Positions 1 to 7,935 of a DNA stretch of 64,000 nt are shown here, piece by piece. A model generated the notes under the pieces. The model was not told where the DNA came from, made no database searches, and worked only from the letters and a program-made list of their open reading frames with translations. The stretch covers positions 846,222-910,221 of the forward strand of contig NZ_QXFJ01000030.1 of the NCBI RefSeq assembly GCF_003584165.1. Direction: 5' to 3'. Source of the DNA: Flagellimonas aequoris. GTDB lineage: Bacteria; Bacteroidota; Bacteroidia; Flavobacteriales; Flavobacteriaceae. Made by a program: the position numbers and the translations under genes. Every line of letters begins with the position of its first letter. Position 1 is the stretch's first letter.

Positions 1-288
1 AAGGCCATTTACGACCATATTCGTGGCCTCAGTCCCTACCCTGGTGCATGGACTACCTTGGTCCAAGGGGACAAAGAGGAACAAATCAAAATATTCGCCA
101 CCCAAATGGAAAGCGAGAACCATAACTATAACGTTGGAACACTGGTAGTCGACAAAAAATCCATCAAAGTGGCGGTGAAAAATGGGTTCATTCAACTCAC
201 GGAATTACAACTTCCCGGAAAACGGCGAATGAAAGTGAACGAGGTTTTGAACGGGTTGAAGCTTGAAGAAGGGGTCTACCTCCGTTAA
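1..288 (+). CDS. fmt: Methionyl-tRNA formyltransferase, C-terminal part
   Basis: The frame is open from base 1 and stops at 286-288, so only the last 95 codons are in the window. The segment begins with the IRGLSPYPGAW signature, which is typical of the C-terminal RNA-binding domain of methionyl-tRNA formyltransferase, and ends in a short beta-rich stretch (LPGKRRMKVNEVLNG), also typical. The enzyme formylates initiator Met-tRNA for translation initiation in the cytoplasm. The catalytic formyl-transfer domain lies upstream of the window and cannot be judged. The HU gene follows in the same direction after 177 bases that contain its own promoter, so the two are probably not co-transcribed. Confidence 0.85.
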   Translation, partial: KAIYDHIRGLSPYPGAWTTLVQGDKEEQIKIFATQMESENHNYNVGTLVVDKKSIKVAVKNGFIQLTELQLPGKRRMKVNEVLNGLKLEEGVYLR

Positions 289-391
289 TCCCTTGCTATG
301 AGTGGGCTGGCAAAATGTTGTCGTTTTTTTCCGACTTTATCAACAAACGTTTGAAGTTATCAACAAAAAGCCCGATTTCCCTAGGTTTTAC

Positions 392-421
392 TTGCGTTAC
401 TGGCAAATCCGTATAAATTTG
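392..421 (+). promoter_or_regulatory. Bacteroidetes-type promoter of the HU gene
   Basis: TTG at 392-394 and TAAATTTG at 414-421 are separated by 19 bases, matching the Bacteroidetes sigma consensus (TTTG about 19-20 bases before TAnnTTTG). The start codon of the HU gene lies 45 bases downstream, which leaves an A/T-rich leader. Assigned by consensus only. Confidence 0.6.
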
Positions 422-465
422 TTCAGCATTAAAATTATTTTAACAACAATTAATTTAATTCCATT

Positions 466-738
466 ATGAACAAAACAGAATTAATCGATGCTATGGCAGC
501 TGATGCTGGCATCACTAAGGCAGCAGCTAAAAAAGCATTGGAATCTTTCTTGGGAAATGTAGAGGGATCACTTAAAAAAGGAAACAGGGTTTCCTTGGTA
601 GGTTTTGGTTCTTGGTCAGTTTCCAAAAGAAGTGCCAGAGAAGGTAGAAACCCTCAGACTGGTAAGACCATCAAGATTGCTGCCAAGAACGTTGTAAAGT
701 TCAAAGCAGGTGCTGAATTGAGCGGTGCAGTAAACTAA
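466..738 (+). CDS. HU-family DNA-binding protein
   Basis: This 90-residue protein has the full length of an HU/IHF-family nucleoid protein. It starts MNKTELIDAMA, has the helical dimerisation part (residues 1-45) and the DNA-binding arm with the GRNPQTGKTI signature (about residues 60-71), and ends in the usual short helix. HU dimers bend and compact DNA and help recombination and replication. The gene is monocistronic: it has its own promoter (392-421) and is followed within about 25 bases by a strong hairpin terminator. A general chromosomal HU is more likely than a specialised IHF, but the two cannot be separated by eye. Confidence 0.93.
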   Translation: MNKTELIDAMAADAGITKAAAKKALESFLGNVEGSLKKGNRVSLVGFGSWSVSKRSAREGRNPQTGKTIKIAAKNVVKFKAGAELSGAVN

Positions 739-760
739 TCAATTATTTTTAGAATATATG

Positions 761-789
761 AAAGCACTTCCTCGGGAGTGCTTTTTTCA
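761..789 (+). terminator. Rho-independent terminator after HU
   Basis: AAGCACT (762-768) pairs with AGTGCTT (777-783) and the stem is followed by a run of T. The hairpin lies just after the HU stop codon. It also argues against the long upstream start of the next reading frame, because that start (758) would put the terminator inside the gene. Confidence 0.8.
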
Positions 790-853
790 TTTAATAGGGT
801 TTTGGTTTTTTGGAAATATTGTATATTATGTTAAATTTAAAAACAAGAATCCT

Positions 854-1420
854 ATGAAAATGGTGAGCCATCAACCAGAAAAGGGGAAATTGCTTGTTGC
901 GGAACCTTCGCTTACCGGGGATGTATCCTTCAACAGGTCCGTGGTGCTACTGGCTGAACACAACCATGAAGGGTCCGTGGGGTTCATTCTGAACAAACCG
1001 CTGGACTATACCATCTGTGATCTTGTTACCGAAATCAAAATCCCTTTTCAAGTTTTCAACGGAGGGCCTGTGGAGCAGGACAACCTCTATTTCATCCACA
1101 AAGTACCTAACCTTATTGAAAACAGTGTTGAAATATCCGATGGTATTTTCTGGGGAGGCGATTTTGAAAAAACCGTTGAGCTCATCAACAATGAGGTCAT
1201 TACCGAACAGGATATTCGCTTCTTCCTAGGATATTCGGGTTGGGGCTCACAACAACTGGATCAAGAACTCTCTTCCAAATCCTGGGTGGTGGTACAGAAC
1301 GAATACGAAAGCGGGATTCTTGAAAAATCTTCCATTGCCTTCTGGAAAGAAAAAATGGTAGAACTTGGAGGCGACTATCTTTTGTGGTCCAATGCCCCTG
1401 AAAATCCCTCTCTTAACTAG
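854..1420 (+). CDS. YqgE/AlgH family protein
   Basis: The 188-residue product fits the YqgE/AlgH family: KGKLLVAEPSLTGDVSFNRSV near the N-terminus, GSVGFILNKPL, then FNGGPVEQDNLYFIH and FLGYSGWGSQQLDQE in the second half. These are the conserved patches of the family. Its molecular role is not settled, and the AlgH name comes from an alginate regulator in Pseudomonas. I chose the ATG at 854 because the longer frame from 758 would begin inside the HU terminator and add a non-conserved hydrophobic leader. The stop overlaps by 8 bases the end of the convergent gene on the other strand. Confidence 0.85.
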   Translation: MKMVSHQPEKGKLLVAEPSLTGDVSFNRSVVLLAEHNHEGSVGFILNKPLDYTICDLVTEIKIPFQVFNGGPVEQDNLYFIHKVPNLIENSVEISDGIFWGGDFEKTVELINNEVITEQDIRFFLGYSGWGSQQLDQELSSKSWVVVQNEYESGILEKSSIAFWKEKMVELGGDYLLWSNAPENPSLN

Positions 1421-2267
1421 TTTGGGCCAATCTGGCCTTTGCGTTCAGTTTTCCCACTAGGCCTTTGGCCACTGTATTTCCAAATTCTTTTTTTCTGTAT
1501 TTGCTTATGGGTTGTATACCCTGTATGCTGTTGGTGATGAACATCTCATCCGCTTTTTGGAGTTCGAATGGTGAAATGGATTCTTCCAAAAGTTCCCATT
1601 CTTCACTGGCGGATATGATTTCCATGAGTTTTTTTCGAATAATCCCATCCAAACAACCATCTGACAAAGGCGGGGTTTTGATCTGATTTCCCTTGACCAC
1701 AAAAAGATTACCATTGATGGCCTCCACTACCTGCTTGTCCGTATTCACCAACAAACAATTGGCATAACCGTTTTCTTTGGAGAATACACTGGCGACCACA
1801 TGCAATGCCTTATTGCTGGTTTTAAGGTTGGACAACATATCCTTGTTCACGTAAAAATCCTTGAAGAGTTCTACTTCGTAAGGGCTATCATCCATAAGAT
1901 AAAAGGGAGACCCCAAGGTAGAAGTTTCTATCACATAGGAAACATCGTTGGTGGCAGGGGTATACAATCCTCCATCCTTTCGGAAAACGGTCAATCTTAC
2001 CCTAGCGGCTCCCGCATCCTGGTCATTGACGGAAATGGTCTTTTTGATTTCCTCCTCCAAAAACTCCAACGTAAACTCCATGGGGATTTCCATCCTAAGT
2101 ATACGCATGGAGGCCATCAAGCGAAAGTAATGGTCTTCCCAAAAAAAGAGGGTTCCATTCACACAGCGAAGGGTTTCAAAAAGGGCGTCACCATATTTTA
2201 GACCCCTATTGTCCGCTGTCAAAATCTCCTTTTCCTGGGGAAAAAGTGTACCGTTGAAATTAATCAT
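1413..2267 (-). CDS. Aminotransferase class IV (PLP fold type IV) protein
   Basis: The 284-residue protein has the fold-type IV PLP enzyme pattern shared by branched-chain aminotransferases, D-amino-acid aminotransferases and 4-amino-4-deoxychorismate lyase. It has NRGLKYGDALFETLR near residues 20-34, WEDHYFRL, an internal lysine region (LKTSNKALHVVAS) and the C-terminal PLP-binding stretch with E.F.TNSIQGIQPI. The window does not let me choose between an aminotransferase and a PabC-like lyase. A single gene of this type without ilv neighbours is often annotated as either. The start at 2267 gives the usual N-terminus. It is convergent with the YqgE gene. Confidence 0.8.
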   Translation of the reverse strand: MINFNGTLFPQEKEILTADNRGLKYGDALFETLRCVNGTLFFWEDHYFRLMASMRILRMEIPMEFTLEFLEEEIKKTISVNDQDAGAARVRLTVFRKDGGLYTPATNDVSYVIETSTLGSPFYLMDDSPYEVELFKDFYVNKDMLSNLKTSNKALHVVASVFSKENGYANCLLVNTDKQVVEAINGNLFVVKGNQIKTPPLSDGCLDGIIRKKLMEIISASEEWELLEESISPFELQKADEMFITNSIQGIQPISKYRKKEFGNTVAKGLVGKLNAKARLAQTS

Positions 2268-2320
2268 AAAAAAATCCCGATTTTATCGGGACCAAATATA
2301 CGGCATCCTTTACAATCGTT

Positions 2321-2704
2321 CTATCTAGAGCCCAATACCTGTTTGAGATCGGAAACTTGGTTTTCCCAAAGCATTTTTGCCTCATCTACCTCGTCATCCT
2401 CGGCAAAATCCGTGATGAACAAAGAAACATCCTTGGTGATTTCATCCACAATAATGCGCATTTCGAAAAAAGAACCGTCTTCATTTTCGGTCCAGGCGAA
2501 TTTTACGAACTCTTCACTCTTGCGTTTGAGCATTTTGGCCTTCTCCTCCGAACCGTTCCAAATAAAAGTGAAGGTTTCACCGCGTGAGTTTACATTATCG
2601 GCGTACCATTCTGACAGTCCTGAGGGGGTGGAAATATATTGGTAAAGTAACTGAGGCGAAGCGTGTATCACGAACTCCATTTCAAATTTAACCTTATCAT
2701 TCAT
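2321..2704 (-). CDS. START-like (SRPBCC) domain protein
   Basis: From the ATG at 2704 the product is 127 residues, the usual size of the small START/AHSA1-like proteins of flavobacteria. It shows the family layout: KFEMEFVIHASPQLLYQYISTP, then GLSEWYADNV, a central beta region (FTFIWNGSEEKAKML) and a C-terminal helix (EAKMLWENQVSDLKQVL). These proteins form a helix-grip cavity. The ligand is unknown. The reading frame extends 33 codons further upstream, but that part is hydrophobic and unconserved-looking and would overlap the tRNA promoter, so I prefer the internal start. Confidence 0.78.
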   Translation of the reverse strand: MNDKVKFEMEFVIHASPQLLYQYISTPSGLSEWYADNVNSRGETFTFIWNGSEEKAKMLKRKSEEFVKFAWTENEDGSFFEMRIIVDEITKDVSLFITDFAEDDEVDEAKMLWENQVSDLKQVLGSR

Positions 2705-2790
2705 TATAGCATTCAATTTATCCTTTTCAACATTTGATATAGTTTGGGAAGATAAAAAAATAAATGTCAAATAATAAATTAATCCCGAAT

Positions 2791-2822
2791 TTTGATTCAG
2801 CAAAAATTAAACTATATATTTG
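2791..2822 (+). promoter_or_regulatory. Promoter of the tRNA-Met locus
   Basis: TTTG at 2791-2794 and TATATTTG at 2815-2822 are 20 bases apart, a very good Bacteroidetes promoter. Transcription would start near 2829, some 14 bases before the truncated tRNA copy and about 85 bases before the complete tRNA. Confidence 0.65.
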
Positions 2823-2842
2823 CACCCGCTTAACAAAACCAT

Positions 2843-2888
2843 GGCGAGGTAGCTCAGCTGGTTAGAGCGTCGGATTCATAACCCGGGG
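2843..2888 (+). pseudogene. Truncated tRNA-Met copy (5' half only)
   Basis: Bases 2843-2888 repeat the acceptor 5' strand, D-arm and anticodon arm (CAT anticodon) of the complete tRNA that follows, with a few substitutions (CAGCTGG against CAGGTGG, GTCGG against GTTGG). The copy stops in the variable region: the T-arm and the acceptor 3' strand are missing and are replaced by an AT-rich spacer. It sits directly behind the promoter, so it was probably the first gene of a tandem tRNA-Met pair. It could be the scar of a deletion or of an integration event. Confidence 0.75.
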
Positions 2889-2913
2889 ACAAAATTGAAA
2901 TATTGTAGTAAAT

Positions 2914-2987
2914 GGCGAGGTAGCTCAGGTGGTTAGAGCGTTGGATTCATAACCCAGAGGTCGGGGGTTCAAGTCCCCCTCTCGCTA
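2914..2987 (+). tRNA. tRNA-Met (CAT anticodon)
   Basis: A full cloverleaf can be folded. The acceptor stem pairs 2914-2920 with 2980-2986, the D-arm has GCTC/GAGC, the anticodon CAT is at 2948-2950 in the loop TTCATAA, and the T-stem pairs GGGGG (2963-2967) with CCCCC (2975-2979) around TTCAAGT. A2987 is the discriminator base and no CCA is encoded. The first anticodon-stem pair next to the loop is an A-C mismatch, which is also present in the truncated copy. CAT could also be read by an Ile tRNA after lysidine modification; elongator Met is my preferred call. Confidence 0.9.
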
Positions 2988-3000
2988 CTTTTTGATGATA

Positions 3001-3032
3001 AAAAACCCAAGATGAAAATCTTGGGTTTTTTT
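3001..3032 (+). terminator. Rho-independent terminator after tRNA-Met
   Basis: AAAACCCAAGAT (3002-3013) and ATCTTGGGTTTT (3018-3029) form a 12-bp stem with a GAAA loop, followed by T residues. It ends the tRNA transcript 14 bases after the tRNA. Confidence 0.85.
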
Positions 3033-3035
3033 GTT

Positions 3036-3070
3036 AGGTAAAACATAGGTAAAACATTTTGGTGTTTTAC
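3036..3070. repeat. Short direct and inverted repeats behind the tRNA
   Basis: AGGTAAAACAT occurs twice in tandem (3036-3046 and 3047-3057). The second copy overlaps a perfect inverted repeat, GTAAAACA (3049-3056) and TGTTTTAC (3063-3070). Such small repeats next to a tRNA are the kind of site used by integration or excision factors, but I cannot show that they are att or arm sites. The rest of 3071-3407 holds no convincing gene; a 65-codon reading frame on the minus strand (3145-3342) has no recognisable features. Confidence 0.5.
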
Positions 3071-3407
3071 TTGTCTATTACTAACGAGTCAATTCAAGAC
3101 TCAATTATTGTTATTCTTTATGTAAATAATGATGAGTGGCTATTTTACTCTATACGAAAGGTGCATTTGTAAAGAGTTTTAGTTTTATATCTCAATTTTT
3201 TTAGTCTAGGTCTGATGTGTAACTGGGGTTTTATTCTGTAGAAGGAATTATATCTTGCGAGCTTTAGATATTTTGATTGGAAATTTTCATTTGATATAAA
3301 GGATAAGTCTGCATTAAAACTAGACTTATCTATGATTAGCAACCTAATATAAACTTTAAACCGATAAGGCTTGGCAAGTAAATTGGCCGAAATATCGCTC
3401 TTATCAA

Positions 3408-5102
3408 TTATTCCTTATCGTCATTTCTTTCAAAATTTCTTTTTATTGGTAATCTCCAAAAAACCGGAAATGGTTGTCCACGAAAGTGCCTACTGGATAT
3501 ATGTGGAATTAGATGAAACCCAGACGTGTAAAATTCAAATTTGTCTTCTTTAATAAACAGATCTACTTCTTCGGTTATTTCTTTTTTATACTCCTTAATT
3601 TCATCATATATGTTAATTGAATGCTTTAAAGTTCCTTCACCTTGACTGTAGTTTTTAGCACAAAAAAACCTTTCAACATCCTCTGTACAGAACCAAATCT
3701 GCAAGTTTACTTTTGGGAAATTATCATTTATTAATGAACGTATTTCTTTATATAATTCTTCATCTTCAAATAGAACCGAATACTCCAACAATATTATCAA
3801 AATCGTCGAAGAGTCTATTTCCGAATCAATATCTCCATTATGGATGTCAACCAGTTTGTCAAAATTGGTTCGAAACAAAGGGAAACGTTTATAAATCACA
3901 AAGTTATTATGAAAGGCAACAACCATACTTCTTATCCAATTACATGCATCATCTTTTTTACCCGTAAAATAAAGGAGCTGCAAGGCCAGAGCAATTTCGA
4001 TGCAATGCTCATCATATTCGGGATAACTCAACGGTGGATTACTGTGAACAAATGATGAAAGGGCATTCGAAACGGATTCTGCACTTTTATAAAATTTCTG
4101 CGATTCTTCTTCTTTTGTAGCCCAATATTTAAATCGAAATTCTTGGATTTCCGCCAAGCCAATAGTTGCAAGTATTCCAAGATGCTCCCATGAATTTAAG
4201 CTATATTCAAGATAGTTTTTTGAATATCTGTAGATACTGTGTTTTGTTTGATAATGTTGCACCACCTTATTGAAAAAAGTAATTCCTATTCTTCTCTTTA
4301 AGCCGTAGAACATATAAAACTCTTGCTTTACATATGCTTTTTCAAGGTGCCCATTTTTAAATATCCAATCCCAACAAAGAAGAATACAGCGTTCACTCGC
4401 TAACACGGCAGGCTTAAGGTTCTTTAAATCTTGGGACCATTTGAACAAAATATTCAGACAGAGCCTTACCAGCCTGAGTTTTTTAAGAATCTTCTGTTTT
4501 TGCTTTGCATCTTTACGCAATATTTGGTCAAGCAATTCATAAAAATGCGAGAGATTATAATCCGGAACATCTAAAAATGCAAGCGTTTTTCTTAATAAAG
4601 ATTGATATTCCGCAGGGAACAATTTTTCATTATCAAGGTAGGTATCCAACATTGAAGCAATTCTAGTGGTACCCCAAAAATCATAGGTTCTTTTTTTATT
4701 GGAATTCGAGTCTATGTACTGCTTCCAATTAATCTGAACATTCTGTACTATTTCGCCATTAGTCGCAACGACTATTTTAACTGGTAGTTTATTATACTTT
4801 TTTTCAAGTAAAGAGTTAATATAAACATCTTTGATTTCATTTAGGGAAGGTCTGGTTGAGTTTACCTTACCATCCCAATTCGTTCGGTTTAGATTGCCTT
4901 GTTTAACTACAAAAAGAAACACTTTGGTTTTATGGTCTTCTGGGTCTTTGCCAACAGCAGCTATATCAACTCCATGCTGTCTTCCTTTCTGCGGAATGGA
5001 TATGGGTATTATTTTCATTCCAATCAATAAATCGACAATAAGAGTATCGAGCTCTCCATCTTCCTTTAAAAGAGTGATATACTCACTTAAAACAAACCTC
5101 AT
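3408..5102 (-). CDS. Restriction-endonuclease-like (PD-(D/E)xK) protein with helical C-terminal region
   Basis: This 564-residue protein is not one I can name. Residues 15-70 look like the core of a PD-(D/E)xK nuclease: a helix with an acidic residue (GELDTLIVDLLIGMK), then GVDIAAVG (D46) and a beta strand FLFVVKQG (K67). The usual E or Q two residues before the lysine is V65 here, so the active site would be a variant. After it, residues 100-170 (PVKIVVATNG, YDFWGTTRIASML) resemble the part behind the catalytic core in Mrr-like enzymes. Residues 180-560 are mostly helical and rich in aromatic residues, without repeats I can define. The start overlaps the stop of the upstream gene by 4 bases (5099-5102), so the two form one operon. 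A defence nuclease is my inference. Confidence 0.6.
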   Translation of the reverse strand: MRFVLSEYITLLKEDGELDTLIVDLLIGMKIIPISIPQKGRQHGVDIAAVGKDPEDHKTKVFLFVVKQGNLNRTNWDGKVNSTRPSLNEIKDVYINSLLEKKYNKLPVKIVVATNGEIVQNVQINWKQYIDSNSNKKRTYDFWGTTRIASMLDTYLDNEKLFPAEYQSLLRKTLAFLDVPDYNLSHFYELLDQILRKDAKQKQKILKKLRLVRLCLNILFKWSQDLKNLKPAVLASERCILLCWDWIFKNGHLEKAYVKQEFYMFYGLKRRIGITFFNKVVQHYQTKHSIYRYSKNYLEYSLNSWEHLGILATIGLAEIQEFRFKYWATKEEESQKFYKSAESVSNALSSFVHSNPPLSYPEYDEHCIEIALALQLLYFTGKKDDACNWIRSMVVAFHNNFVIYKRFPLFRTNFDKLVDIHNGDIDSEIDSSTILIILLEYSVLFEDEELYKEIRSLINDNFPKVNLQIWFCTEDVERFFCAKNYSQGEGTLKHSINIYDEIKEYKKEITEEVDLFIKEDKFEFYTSGFHLIPHISSRHFRGQPFPVFWRLPIKRNFERNDDKE

Positions 5103-6691
5103 TTTCTTCGTTTAAAACCTTGACTTTCCAATCTTAATTGAGCTTGACTCACGGGGTCTATGTACTCTCCTCTTGGCATTTCGGTACTATGGGATATCAA
5201 CTTTGGTTCCATATGGGCTGAGTATTCCCCTTTGAATTTTGCGAAAGAAGTCTTTCCGCTCCTAAAATGTAATGTAGTAAACAAACTTGAAAATGAACCG
5301 CCACTTTTTTCACTATCATCGTATGATTTACTGAATTTTTTGCTTTGTAGCCTATTCATATAATTTAATCGAACCTCAGATGGATTAAATTCTTTTAAGG
5401 TTTCAAGTTTTGAGTAGGCATCATAATACTTCTCCCCATCTTTAATTATCTGATTAATGATTTTCTTGAGCTTTGTTGGAGCACTCTTTTTCTTTTCATT
5501 TAAGAAATCTATAGTTGAGTAATAATTGAATATTAAATGGTTAACGAAAATATCGCTCATGAAGTTTACGGTCGGTTTATCGTCATGTTTGGCCTCGATA
5601 ATTGAAAATAACAACGAAGTTGACAGCTCTTTTTCATAAACAAAACCAATTATTTTTCTTGTAACATACTCGATGTCATAAAGACTATAATCTTTCAAAA
5701 GTTTTTTGTCTAGTTCTAATGTGTACACATTTCTATAACTCAATTCTCTCAAAATACCGAAGATTGCTAATTGGTAATTAATCGAATCGTCATTGAGCCA
5801 TTCGGTAACCAAGGTCTGAAAATATTTGGGTTTCAAATTGTGGATTTCATCGAAAACAGTTTGAAGAAGCTTCGTGTTGTTGGCGTTTTCAGTCCTAAAG
5901 CCAACCCATGCATTCAAAAATTTGGTTACAAGGGACAAGTTATCTTTAACCTTCAGTTGAAGTAAGTAAGCGAGAGAATTGTAAGCTCCAGTAAGCTTAA
6001 TATCCATTGATACTAGAGCATCCAATATTAAGCTATAAAAATCCTTCTCAGATTCAATATCGATTTGATGATCCAATATATGCAATAGCTGAACTTTAAT
6101 CTCATTTTCTTCCTTGCACAAAAGAGCTCGGATATGCGCATCCGCATTGGGAATATGTTTTCTTTGATTACCACAAGAGCTTACGACACCAGCTAAAACT
6201 CTAACCGAAGTATTTTCATCCTCAATTAACTCGGAAAATCTACCATCCACCTCAATGTTAAAACTCTCTAACTTAGGTTCGGACAAATCCATATAATAGA
6301 TGGATGCAATACCTTGGGCTTTTTTTATTGAGGTCGCTTCATCAAATAATTTAAGTACTTCTTTTGTTGCCCATTTGTAGTCTTTCTTAAATACCCCTGA
6401 AACGACTCTTGCCAGCACACCTTGTATTTTCTCATTTGAATTTATACTTACTGATTCATAGAGTGACTTTCCAAATTTTAAATCCTTACTACAAGCATTA
6501 TCAATTCCCTGATAAAATTCTGATGCCATAAAATCATTTTCGATTTTCGACAACAAAATTGGTAGTGAATCTATCAGCTTTGTAATTTCCACCTTTTCAA
6601 TATTTTGACAAAAATCACGATATGGCACCCAAAAGTCTCGACCTTCTAATCCTGTGGAAAGATTGTCAAGAAATTGATTTACTTCATTCAT
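5099..6691 (-). CDS. Helical-repeat protein, partner of the nuclease-like gene
   Basis: I do not recognise this 530-residue protein. It is almost entirely alpha-helical by composition, with leucine- and isoleucine-rich stretches of 30-40 residues that suggest HEAT-like repeats from about residue 15 to 420. The C-terminal 100 residues are different: charged and serine-rich (KSYDDSEKSGGSFSSLF), then a compact GKTSFAKFKGEY and a basic end. It has no signal peptide or membrane segment, so it should be cytoplasmic. It is the first gene of a two-gene operon with the nuclease-like gene (ATGA overlap), and its promoter must lie between 6692 and about 6800. The tight pairing suggests that it senses or scaffolds for the nuclease. 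Confidence 0.6.
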   Translation of the reverse strand: MNEVNQFLDNLSTGLEGRDFWVPYRDFCQNIEKVEITKLIDSLPILLSKIENDFMASEFYQGIDNACSKDLKFGKSLYESVSINSNEKIQGVLARVVSGVFKKDYKWATKEVLKLFDEATSIKKAQGIASIYYMDLSEPKLESFNIEVDGRFSELIEDENTSVRVLAGVVSSCGNQRKHIPNADAHIRALLCKEENEIKVQLLHILDHQIDIESEKDFYSLILDALVSMDIKLTGAYNSLAYLLQLKVKDNLSLVTKFLNAWVGFRTENANNTKLLQTVFDEIHNLKPKYFQTLVTEWLNDDSINYQLAIFGILRELSYRNVYTLELDKKLLKDYSLYDIEYVTRKIIGFVYEKELSTSLLFSIIEAKHDDKPTVNFMSDIFVNHLIFNYYSTIDFLNEKKKSAPTKLKKIINQIIKDGEKYYDAYSKLETLKEFNPSEVRLNYMNRLQSKKFSKSYDDSEKSGGSFSSLFTTLHFRSGKTSFAKFKGEYSAHMEPKLISHSTEMPRGEYIDPVSQAQLRLESQGFKRRK

Positions 6692-6816
6692 TTTATGTAG
6701 ATTCTTTTTTGAAAAACTATATAAATTTTATTTTAGGAGAAAATAGTAAGATATAAGTGTAATTTATCCTACTTTTTAAGTAAATCAAAGATCGTAATTG
6801 ACTATTAGTTTCAACC

Positions 6817-7077
6817 ATGACAAAGAGAAAAATATTCAACTATTCCCCCTGATAACGAGAATCCATTATATGAGGTCTGTGACTTAAATAACAAGAGCGG
6901 TTTTATGTCGTAAAACAAAAAGACTTTTTATCGGATAACAAAAAGTGTGATGAAGCCATAGAATGCTTTCTGTTTGAAACCGAAGAACATCAAGATTTAA
7001 TAAATTACGGGTTAACGGAACCATTACAAACTGTCAATATTGAAAGAGGGTACTTAGGCGGCATTTTTCTGCATTAA
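6817..7077 (+). pseudogene. Remnant of a small gene with two compensating frameshifts
   Basis: A coding-like sequence can be followed from ATG 6817 to the TAA at 7075-7077 only by changing frame twice. It starts MTKRKIFNYSP in frame 1, goes on as DNENPLYEVCDLNNKSGF in frame 2 (from 6851), and returns to frame 1 near 6905 with VVKQKDFLSDNKKC and an uninterrupted tail ending GYLGGIFLH. The last 56 codons are open. The reconstructed protein would be about 86 residues; I do not recognise it. It lies 26 bases before the protease gene, so it may have been the first gene of that cassette. Confidence 0.45.
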
Positions 7078-7102
7078 ATCATATAAAAACAACATTTTAA
7101 GA

Positions 7103-7918
7103 TTGAAAGACACGGACAATAAACTTCCATCAGATAGAGAGACATTCGAAAAGTTTAGAGGTGCCATGGCCTATATAGAAGTAGTTAAGCCCAATGGCGA
7201 CATTGGGATTGGGTCAGCGTTTCATATTGGCGATGGAATTTTAGTTACAGCTCGTCATGTAGTCGAAAATTGCGAAATAACAAAAATCGGAACTACAGAA
7301 AGTTATAATGTACCTGATGATAATGGGAACGTGTACATACACAATGTTGAAGGTAGGTTTCGAGCCGTTGCCCCACAAGAACTTACCATGTTGGCAGGAC
7401 CTTATTATCACCCCGATTCTTCTATAGACGTTGCAGCTCTAATTACAAAACCCAATGATTGCAAAACGGCATTTCTAGGATTGTATGTGGACAATTGGAT
7501 TCATGACAGCGATTACCTTTTAAAAAAAACCGTCATCCTGGGTTATCCACCAATTCCTTTTTCAAAAGAGCCAAAACTATTCGCGGCCAGTGCTGAGATT
7601 AACTCGATAATCAAAAAATACGTTGGTAAACATATTCATTATATCATATCTGCCATGCCAAGAGGTGGATTTAGCGGTGGCTTATGTCTTTTAGACAATC
7701 ATATTTTAGGATTAATTGTAGAGTCGTTGACCTCGGATAATAAAGAAACTGAACTTGGATTCATGTCGGTTTTGTCCCTTGAACCAATATATAAACTGCT
7801 GACCCACAATGATATTTACCCAGCTGAGCAAATTGAATATTATTTCAAATCAGAGGATCGAGACAAGTTTAAAGAAGCTTGGAAAAAGGGGTTTTGGAAA
7901 AGCAATAAACTGGGTTAA
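7103..7918 (+). CDS. Trypsin-like serine protease (S1-like fold)
   Basis: The 271-residue protein has the full catalytic triad of trypsin-like proteases: H52 in LVTARHVVE, D109 in SSIDVAAL and S191 in RGGFSGGL, with the strand GIGSAFHIGDGILVTA before the histidine. It has no signal peptide, so it should act in the cytoplasm, which is unusual for a housekeeping protease and common in conflict systems. The start shown is TTG at 7103; an ATG at 7166 (residue 22) would still keep the whole protease domain. Two co-directional genes follow with gaps of 17 and 12 bases, which suggests one operon. A role in phage defence is inferred from this context only. Confidence 0.75.
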   Translation: MKDTDNKLPSDRETFEKFRGAMAYIEVVKPNGDIGIGSAFHIGDGILVTARHVVENCEITKIGTTESYNVPDDNGNVYIHNVEGRFRAVAPQELTMLAGPYYHPDSSIDVAALITKPNDCKTAFLGLYVDNWIHDSDYLLKKTVILGYPPIPFSKEPKLFAASAEINSIIKKYVGKHIHYIISAMPRGGFSGGLCLLDNHILGLIVESLTSDNKETELGFMSVLSLEPIYKLLTHNDIYPAEQIEYYFKSEDRDKFKEAWKKGFWKSNKLG

Positions 7919-7935
7919 ACTTTAAAATCATATTT

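Noticed and set aside
758..853. Upstream extension of the YqgE reading frame
   Set aside because: It would start within the HU terminator and add a hydrophobic, unconserved leader.
2843..2888. Second functional tRNA-Met
   Set aside because: No T-arm and no acceptor 3' strand can be found within the expected distance.
3145..3342. 65-codon minus-strand reading frame
   Set aside because: Basic composition without any motif, in AT-rich DNA behind the tRNA; no gene support.
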